A DNA stretch of 8,947 bases from JBMNNS01 sp050942625. GTDB taxonomy: Bacteria; Bacillota; Dethiobacteria; DTU022; UBA8154. Both the position numbers and the translations under genes were made by a program. Each line of letters begins with the position of its first letter. Within the stretch, counting starts at the first letter, position 1. The stretch is from contig JBMNNS010000067.1 of assembly GCA_050942625.1 (NCBI GenBank), positions 1-8,947 of the forward strand. The letters are read 5' to 3'. Positions 4,587 to 8,947 of this stretch are shown here, one piece after another. A model generated the notes under the pieces. That model searched no databases. It was given only the letters and a program-made list of their open reading frames with translations, and was not told the DNA's origin.

Positions 4587-5849
4587 TTACCTGGCCACAG
4601 CGGGCAGGTATAATTTGAATTCCTTGCCTTCCGGGCCTGTTTCCATTCCTGTATAGCAATAGGCGGGCAATTTCACTAACTTTTCCTGTCTGCCGTCGCC
4701 CAGCGGGAAATCATAATAGGTGAGGTTGACTACCTGGAAAGAAAAATTTAATAGTTCGGTGGACGCATATATTTTAGCGTCTTTGGTCCGTTCAAATGCT
4801 TGGGCTGGTGAGAGCAGGCGGTAATAAGCCGTTCCTGCTGGTTTCCCTTTTTCTTCACAGTAAAAAGATATGATATCTTTATCTTCTTCATAATAGACTA
4901 CTAAATGAGGATCGTCCGCAGAACTTTTCCGGGGTTTAAAGAAAACCTCTGCAAAAACTCCCTTTTGTGTCTCCTGAATACTGTTGATTTTCAAATAAGC
5001 TCCTTCAACTTGAAACCCTTTTTCGGAAAGTTTCTTGGATATCTTTGGTTCCAGGCCAGGTTTTTCCTCGCCATTCACCGCAATGCTAAACTTACCCCCC
5101 GGTCTCCAGGCATACTTCACGTCAGCAGGGGCAAGGTCTTTTTCACCGGCAACAGCATCATAATAATAGTCCGGCAACTTTATGTCGGCGGCAAGCTGCA
5201 CTTGTTTGCCCCAGATCTCGAATTGCGGTTCTTCCTTTATCGTTTCTTCTTCTTCCACGAGGTTATCCTGGGTCCTGGGAAGAGGGGACTCCACTTCTTG
5301 TTCTGAAACCGGGCCGGTTTCTTCTTTTATAGGGGGTGGGTTACTATCCTGGTGGGGATCATCCCCATGCGCATCCAATGTTCCAGGTTCCTGCCCTGGG
5401 GTAGGTTCCTCTACACCACTGCCGCTTTCAACGACCACCTCGTTGGTTTTCTCCCTGTTTTTTTCTCCGCCGGAGGGTTCCTCAACCAGAACTTCACCCG
5501 ATTTCATTGACTTGGATGCAAAATCTTCCCTTGCAGTGAAGAGGGGATCCTGTTGCCCGGGTTGCCCGGGGCGAGCATCGCCATAAAAAAAGGTCAGTGA
5601 AACAACGAGTATAAGTGCAGCCGCAGTGGCAAAAAGGGGCCGTGCCCACCTGCCTATCCTTAGGTTTTTCTTAAGGGCCGGGTCTGCCTTTTCCTGCTCA
5701 AATAATCTCTTTTTTAGTTCCTCTTGAAATGAAGGGGAAGCTTGGACCGGTTCCATCTTGGAAAGCAAAGAAGCAAGTTCTTTGAGTTCCGCGATATCCT
5801 CATCAGAAGAACAGAATTCTTCCCATGTTTCCTCCCATTTTGGTTCCAA
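4587..5849 (-). CDS. Single-pass membrane protein, probable anti-sigma factor/sensor partner of the ECF sigma factor
   Basis: 420 residues in four parts. A cytoplasmic acidic N-terminus (1-68) contains ASPSFQEELKKRLFEQEK (37-54), a pattern common in anti-sigma factors of this lineage. A transmembrane segment follows at about 71-89 (PLFATAAALILVVSLTFF). Next is a low-complexity, Glu/Pro/Gly-rich stalk (about 91-215). The C-terminal domain (about 216-420) is rich in Tyr/Lys/Glu and would lie outside the membrane; I do not recognise it. No HxxxCxxC zinc anti-sigma motif is present. The gene follows the sigma gene with no gap: sigma ends TAA at 5852-5850 and this gene begins TTG at 5849, with GGAGGGG 7 nt before it, so translation is probably coupled. 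The next in-frame ATG is residue 32. The anti-sigma role is inferred from gene pairing and topology. Confidence 0.78.
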   Translation of the reverse strand: MEPKWEETWEEFCSSDEDIAELKELASLLSKMEPVQASPSFQEELKKRLFEQEKADPALKKNLRIGRWARPLFATAAALILVVSLTFFYGDARPGQPGQQDPLFTAREDFASKSMKSGEVLVEEPSGGEKNREKTNEVVVESGSGVEEPTPGQEPGTLDAHGDDPHQDSNPPPIKEETGPVSEQEVESPLPRTQDNLVEEEETIKEEPQFEIWGKQVQLAADIKLPDYYYDAVAGEKDLAPADVKYAWRPGGKFSIAVNGEEKPGLEPKISKKLSEKGFQVEGAYLKINSIQETQKGVFAEVFFKPRKSSADDPHLVVYYEEDKDIISFYCEEKGKPAGTAYYRLLSPAQAFERTKDAKIYASTELLNFSFQVVNLTYYDFPLGDGRQEKLVKLPAYCYTGMETGPEGKEFKLYLPAVAR

Positions 5850-6398
5850 TTATAAACCCCTCCCTTCCAATTTCTTGCGCATGCTCCTGAGACCCCGAAA
5901 CAAAAGGGCTTTTACCGCTCCTTCATTTTTGCCTAAAATAAGGGCAATCTCCTTGAGCTTTAACCCTTCCTGGTAGCGAAGCAATAAAGCATCCTGTTGA
6001 TCCGTGCTCAGTGTTTTGATAGTCTCCATCAATTTTATCTTTAGGTCGTCTTGCAGAACCTTTTCCTCCGGATTACCCCGGGGGGACACGGTTAGCTCCA
6101 TCCGCTTCTCATCCAACACTACAGGTTCCTGCTTACGGTAATAGTCTATAATTTGGTTTCTGGCAATAGTATACAGCCAGGAGGCAATAGAGCGGTTCTG
6201 CCATTTAAATTTATTAATGTTGGCCAGAGCCTTATAAAAGGTTTCTCCGACAAGATCTTCAGCCAGTTGGGTATTGTTGACCCGGCGATAAACATAATTG
6301 TAGATCTTTGGGAAATATTGATCGTAAAGTGGAGCAAAAGAGTCAGGGTTTCGTTGCGCCTGAAGCACTATCTTTTGCTCTTTTTTTTCTATAACCAA
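5850..6398 (-). CDS. RNA polymerase ECF sigma factor (sigma-70 family, RpoE-like)
   Basis: A 182-residue group-4 sigma factor. Region 2 covers about 21-92 (LYDQYFPKIYNYVYRRVNN, then AEDLVGETFYKAL and SWLYTIARNQIIDYYRK), which binds core polymerase and the -10 element. A short linker is followed by region 4 at about 120-176 (LSTDQQDALLLRYQEGLKLK, EIALILGKNEGAVKALLFRG), the helix-turn-helix for the -35 element. Length is normal and no extra C-terminal domain is present. The start is TTG at 6398, supported by AAGGAG (6412-6407) 8 nt upstream and by the absence of an ATG before region 2. Its anti-sigma partner follows without a gap. A TATAAC sequence on the minus strand (6462-6457) may be the -10 of its promoter; the -35 is poor. 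Target genes and inducing signal are not visible. Confidence 0.93.
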   Translation of the reverse strand: MVIEKKEQKIVLQAQRNPDSFAPLYDQYFPKIYNYVYRRVNNTQLAEDLVGETFYKALANINKFKWQNRSIASWLYTIARNQIIDYYRKQEPVVLDEKRMELTVSPRGNPEEKVLQDDLKIKLMETIKTLSTDQQDALLLRYQEGLKLKEIALILGKNEGAVKALLFRGLRSMRKKLEGRGL

Positions 6399-6420
6399 CT
6401 AGATCTCTCCTTAGGCTCTA

Positions 6421-6457
6421 CGGGAAAGTTATTCCTTTAGATTCTATTCCATTCCCG
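6421..6457. promoter_or_regulatory. Inverted repeat in the sigma-gene leader
   Basis: CGGGAA (6421-6426) and TTCCCG (6452-6457) are perfect arms 25 nt apart, with ATTCC repeated three times between and beside them. The element lies between a possible -10 (6462-6457, minus strand) and the sigma ribosome binding site. It could be a leader stem or a binding site for a regulator; no function is shown. Confidence 0.25.
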
Positions 6458-6601
6458 TTATACTAACTCCTGCCTACAAAAAAACCAGGTTTTGTCTGCC
6501 CTACGCATTTCAGGTAAAGCAGAAGGCCTGAAGGTGAGTAAGTTGGAAAAACAAAGATAAAACCTTCTTTCATCAAATATAACGAATACAAGCTAAAAAA
6601 G

Positions 6602-7567
6602 TTACTGTTTCAGTTGCAAAAATTCGTTTAGCAGGGCCAGGATTCCTTTAATTCCTGCTTCCTCGCCCAACTCGGTTACTAAAAGGCTTACTTTTTTTGC
6701 CGCAGGTTTGATGGCTGCCCTTTCTAAGCTTTCCCGTACAGGGGCCCAAAATAGTTCCCCCACCTGTGATAGCCCGCCGCTGAAGATAATCGCATCGGGG
6801 TTTAAAATATTGACCACGCCGGCCAGTCCCAGGCCTAAAAAATAGGCTGCCTTTTTGACTATTCCATTAGCCGCCGGATCGCCTTTTCGGGCAGCATCAA
6901 AAACATGGGTTGCTCCCAGATCATCTATGTTTTCTACCATCTGCTTGAGCATCGTCCGGGTATCGGACTTAAGCAGGAGTCTGCCTTCCCTGGCAATAGC
7001 CGTACCCGAGGACAGCGTTTCCAGACACCCCCTGTTTCCACAGCCACAAAGAGGCCCGGAAGGTAAGACTATGAGATGGCCAATTTCTCCCGCAAAGGAA
7101 GCCCCCCTGTATATTTTTCCTCCGATGATGATACCGCCGCCTATCCCCGTTCCAAGGGTAACCTGAACGATATTCTCCATTCCTTTCCCAGCACCAAGCA
7201 GGTATTCCCCATAGGCGGCAGCATTAGCATCATTTTCAATTACTACCGGCCTATCAAGCAGTCCGCTTAGCTCCTTTTTCAGCGGGAAACCCTCCCAACC
7301 CGGAAGATTGGGGGAAATATACATTTCACCGGCCTTATAATCGTAGAAACCGGCAACACATAAACCCAGACCGTCGAACTCTTCCCGAGAAACATCGGCC
7401 TCTTTATGGAGTTGTTCAACAATAGCGGCAAGGTTACCGGTAATTTTGTGCGGCCCTGCGCCTGCCTCACCCGAATACCTGTGTTTTATGACTATTTCAT
7501 CCCGCTCATTTACCAGGGCGGCGAGCATCTTGGTCCCCCCAAGGTCAACAACAACTTTATAACCCAT
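6602..7567 (-). CDS. ROK-family sugar kinase, probable glucokinase
   Basis: A 321-residue cytoplasmic ATP-dependent kinase of the ROK family, which phosphorylates glucose or related hexoses. Motifs in order: phosphate-binding DLGGTK (8-13), VIENDANAAAYGE (109-121) with catalytic Asp D113, VTLGTGIGGGIIIGG (136-150), GEIGH (160-164) with the sugar-contacting Glu and zinc-binding His, and CGCGNRGCLE (174-183) with the zinc Cys triad C174, C176, C181. The distal nucleotide site ends in NPDAIIFSGGLSQVG. No N-terminal helix-turn-helix is present, so it is an enzyme rather than a NagC/XylR-type repressor. Length and layout are close to B. subtilis GlcK; N-acetylmannosamine or other sugars cannot be excluded. 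ATG at 7567 has GAGGTG 5 nt upstream. It is transcribed divergently from the rubredoxin gene. Tandem AGAATATTTCC repeats lie in its leader. Confidence 0.92.
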   Translation of the reverse strand: MGYKVVVDLGGTKMLAALVNERDEIVIKHRYSGEAGAGPHKITGNLAAIVEQLHKEADVSREEFDGLGLCVAGFYDYKAGEMYISPNLPGWEGFPLKKELSGLLDRPVVIENDANAAAYGEYLLGAGKGMENIVQVTLGTGIGGGIIIGGKIYRGASFAGEIGHLIVLPSGPLCGCGNRGCLETLSSGTAIAREGRLLLKSDTRTMLKQMVENIDDLGATHVFDAARKGDPAANGIVKKAAYFLGLGLAGVVNILNPDAIIFSGGLSQVGELFWAPVRESLERAAIKPAAKKVSLLVTELGEEAGIKGILALLNEFLQLKQ

Positions 7568-7578
7568 TTCGTCACCTC

Positions 7579-7603
7579 AGAATATTTCCCTTAGAATATT
7601 TCC
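7579..7603. repeat. Tandem 11-bp direct repeat in the ROK-kinase leader
   Basis: AGAATATTTCC occurs at 7579-7589 and again at 7593-7603, a 14-bp period, immediately upstream of the kinase ribosome binding site and downstream of its candidate -10. Possible uses are a regulator site with about 1.3 turns between half-sites, or simple slippage. On the minus strand each copy contains TATTCT, a weak -10-like hexamer. Confidence 0.45.
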
Positions 7604-7609
7604 TTACTA

Positions 7610-7637
7610 ATCTTATCATCAATAAACCAACAGTCAA
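7610..7637 (-). promoter_or_regulatory. Candidate promoter of the ROK kinase
   Basis: Minus strand: -35 TTGACT (7637-7632), 16-bp spacer, -10 TAAGAT (7615-7610). The -35 is strong and the -10 moderate. Transcription would begin near 7603, placing the tandem AGAATATTTCC repeat in the early leader. It lies back-to-back with the rubredoxin promoter, the two -35 boxes being 17 bp apart. Confidence 0.5.
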
Positions 7638-7654
7638 AACCATCAATAGATTAT

Positions 7655-7683
7655 TTGACAACATTTTTTGATATAGTTAAAAT
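7655..7683 (+). promoter_or_regulatory. Near-consensus sigma-A promoter of the rubredoxin gene
   Basis: Plus strand: -35 TTGACA (7655-7660), exactly 17 bp, -10 TAAAAT (7678-7683). Transcription would begin near 7690, giving a leader of about 60 nt before the ATG at 7751. This is the best promoter in the window and suggests strong, largely constitutive expression. Confidence 0.85.
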
Positions 7684-7750
7684 ATGGCCGAAGGGTTAAA
7701 TCCAAAAGCAGATGTCTTTCCGGTTGGACCTGGAAAAGGGGAAACCTATA

Positions 7751-7912
7751 ATGTTCAAATATATCTGTGAAATCTGTGACTACATTTATGATCCTTTTTT
7801 GGGGGAACCCAGGCGAAATATTCCCCCGGGAACGTCTTTCGAAAAGCTCCCAAGGAGCTGGAGATGCCCCATTTGTGAGGCAGAAAAGTTTGAGTTTCAG
7901 GAAAAAATATAA
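7751..7912 (+). CDS. Rubredoxin-type one-iron electron carrier with atypical knuckles
   Basis: A 53-residue protein with the rubredoxin layout: KYICEICDYIYDP (3-15), GEPRRNIPPGTSFEKLP (18-34) and WRCPICEAEKFEF (37-49). The four iron-ligand cysteines C6, C9, C39 and C42 are present and correctly spaced. Rubredoxins carry small soluble Fe(SCys)4 centres that pass electrons to partners such as rubrerythrin, oxygen reductases or superoxide reductase in anaerobes. In classical members each second cysteine is followed by Gly (CxxCG, CPxCG); here those positions are D10 and E43. ATG at 7751 has AAGGGG 9 nt upstream; an in-frame ATG at 7712 lacks a site and would add 13 non-homologous residues. It is the only plus-strand gene here, has a near-consensus promoter, and has no redox partner gene beside it. 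Confidence 0.88.
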   Translation: MFKYICEICDYIYDPFLGEPRRNIPPGTSFEKLPRSWRCPICEAEKFEFQEKI

Positions 7913-7989
7913 AAGTTGGAAAGTGGTTACAAAAATTTTTTTATAATCCAGTGCATATTCTCATCCTAAAAAGGAGATAATACGATCAT

Positions 7990-8078
7990 AGCCGGGGTCG
8001 AAAATCGCCTGCGTAAAGCAGGTCACAGCCTTTTTTAAAGGTTAGTATTTACGCATTACCCCGGCTTTATTATTTTTT
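7990..8078 (+). ncRNA. Structured RNA element ending in an intrinsic terminator (possible small RNA or rubredoxin 3' UTR)
   Basis: On the plus strand AGCCGGGGT (7990-7998) pairs perfectly with ACCCCGGCT (8058-8066), followed by a T-rich run to 8078. Inside, TGCGTAAA (8010-8017) pairs perfectly with TTTACGCA (8048-8055), and AGCCTTT/AAAGGTT (8027-8043) forms an apical stem. A competing hairpin, GCCTGC-GTAAA-GCAGGT (8007-8023), uses part of the same bases, so two folds are possible. A TATAAT at 7942-7947 could be a separate -10 but lacks a -35 at normal spacing; otherwise the rubredoxin promoter would read into it. It matches no riboswitch or small RNA class that I can recall. No plus-strand gene follows within the window, so control of a downstream gene in cis is unlikely. 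The minimal reading is an elaborate rubredoxin terminator. Confidence 0.5.
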
Positions 8079-8127
8079 AAACTTTTGTAAATTTCCCACC
8101 CTTTACAGAACTTTGTTCAGGTTTTTT

Positions 8128-8947
8128 TTATTCCTTTTCAATAGGTCTCATTGTTGGGAAAAGTATTACATCCCTTATTGATGGAGAATCAGTAAGGATC
8201 ATGATCAACCTGTCTATGCCTATCCCCAGCCCACCAGTGGGAGGCATACCATATTCTAAAGCTAACAAAAAGTCTTCATCCATCATGTGTGCTTCTTCAT
8301 CCCCAGCTACCCTTTTTTTAACTTGATCCTCAAAACGCTGCCTTTGGTCCAGGGGATCGATGAGCTCTGTGAAGGCATTGGCTATTTCCTTGCCGGCTAT
8401 AAATGTTTCAAAACGGTATGTAAAGCGGGGATCTTCCCAACTACGCTGGGCTAAGGGTGATACTTCCACGGGATAATTTTTTATGAATATTGGTCCGGTT
8501 AGTTTATCTTCGCAGAATTCCTCAAAGAAGGCAAAGAGGATTTCGCCCTTTGTTGTCCCTTTCTTAAATTCCAATCCATGCTCCTTAGCTACTTTATGCG
8601 CTTCTTCATCCGTTGAAATTCGGGAAAAATCCACCCCTGTAATTTCCTTTACCATCTGCTGGAGGTCTTTGCGCGGCCATGGTATAGATAAATCCAATTC
8701 CTGGTTTTGGTAACTAATCTTACAGGTTCCCAGAATTTTTTCCGCAGCAGAGGCCACAAGCTCCTCCGTAAGACGCATCATATCTTCATAATCGGCATTG
8801 ACCTGGTAAATTTCAACAGAGGTAAATTCCGGGTTATGGTTGGTGGAAATACCCTCGTTTCTAAAGATACGCCCTAATTCAAAAACCCTATCCATACCAC
8901 CTACAATTAACCTTTTTAAATGCAACTCCGTAGCAATGCGTAAATAA
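8128..8947 (-). CDS. lysS: Lysyl-tRNA synthetase, class II, C-terminal part (N-terminus beyond window)
   Basis: The frame is open from the right edge to TAA at 8130-8128 and encodes 272 residues, the C-terminal half or more of class II LysRS, which charges tRNA-Lys using ATP in the cytoplasm. It begins YLRIATELHLKRLIVGG, the familiar substrate-site region. Next comes class II motif 2 (RVFELGRIFRNEG then NHNPEFTSVEIYQ, about 20-48). Late conserved blocks include ITGVDFSRIS, FIKNYPVEVSPLAQ, GKEIANAFTELIDPLDQ and motif 3 GGLGIGIDRLIMIL (from about 238), then the usual FPTMRPIEKE ending. The anticodon-binding OB domain and motif 1 lie outside the window. No normal minus-strand terminator is seen after the stop; the structured element at 7990-8078 faces the other way. 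Confidence 0.97.
   Translation of the reverse strand, partial: YLRIATELHLKRLIVGGMDRVFELGRIFRNEGISTNHNPEFTSVEIYQVNADYEDMMRLTEELVASAAEKILGTCKISYQNQELDLSIPWPRKDLQQMVKEITGVDFSRISTDEEAHKVAKEHGLEFKKGTTKGEILFAFFEEFCEDKLTGPIFIKNYPVEVSPLAQRSWEDPRFTYRFETFIAGKEIANAFTELIDPLDQRQRFEDQVKKRVAGDEEAHMMDEDFLLALEYGMPPTGGLGIGIDRLIMILTDSPSIRDVILFPTMRPIEKE

Noticed and set aside
5182..5586. Plus-strand Ser/Gly/Pro-rich open frame of 134 codons
   Set aside because: It is the reverse of the Glu/Pro-rich stalk of the anti-sigma gene; the Ser-rich composition is explained by that coding bias.
6509..6532. TTCAGG/CCTGAA inverted repeat after the ROK kinase as a terminator
   Set aside because: The stem is only 6 bp with a 12-nt loop and no T-run follows on the minus strand.
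7712..7750. 13-residue N-terminal extension of the rubredoxin
   Set aside because: The ATG at 7712 has no ribosome site and rubredoxins begin at the residue encoded by 7751, which has AAGGGG upstream.
8937..8944. TGCGTAAA in lysS matching the RNA element at 8010-8017, suggesting antisense pairing
   Set aside because: An 8-base match in 9 kb is expected by chance fairly often, and this copy is explained by conserved LysS codons.
1..8947. CRISPR array, tRNA, rRNA, integrase or attachment site
   Set aside because: No regularly spaced repeats, cloverleaf-like sequences, rRNA signatures or recombinase motifs were seen on either strand by eye.

Overview
The window looks like chromosomal DNA of a moderately AT-rich, endospore-forming, probably anaerobic member of the Firmicutes (Clostridia, Peptococcaceae-like). 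The reasons are a YtaF-type sporulation membrane protein, a rubredoxin, strong AGGAGG-type ribosome binding sites, several TTG starts, and sigma-A-like promoters in short AT-rich gaps. The lineage is inferred from gene content; no ribosomal RNA is present to confirm it. Ten of the eleven genes lie on the minus strand; only the rubredoxin lies on the plus strand.

Layout from left to right. Positions 1-525 hold the N-terminal part of a membrane-anchored sensor that leaves the window. Next come trmO (666-1472), with an extra C-terminal FmdE-like domain, and ytaF (1657-2274), whose central loop matches an EF-hand calcium loop. A macro-domain protein (2433-2963) and a CspA-type cold-shock protein (3118-3315) follow; the csp gene has its own promoter, a leader of about 120 nt and a terminator. 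A fumarylacetoacetate-hydrolase family enzyme (3513-4274) is followed by a 312-base gap holding an interspersed repeat, a REP-like palindrome and a terminator. Then comes a tightly coupled pair, transcribed from right to left: an ECF sigma factor (5850-6398) and a single-pass anti-sigma/sensor protein (4587-5849). A ROK-family sugar kinase (6602-7567) and a small rubredoxin (7751-7912, plus strand) are transcribed divergently from one control region. A 215-base gap holds a foldable, terminator-ending RNA element on the plus strand. The 3' part of lysS enters from the right edge (8128-8947).

The genes are mostly single housekeeping or stress functions: translation (lysS, trmO), cold shock, ADP-ribose metabolism, sugar phosphorylation and electron transfer. 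Only the sigma/anti-sigma pair is clearly an operon. I see no integrase, CRISPR array, phage gene, tRNA or rRNA. The signals most worth a second look are the bistable RNA element at 7990-8078, the unfamiliar extracytoplasmic domain of the anti-sigma partner, the TrmO-FmdE fusion, the YtaF EF-hand loop, and the rubredoxin with both knuckle glycines replaced by acidic residues.
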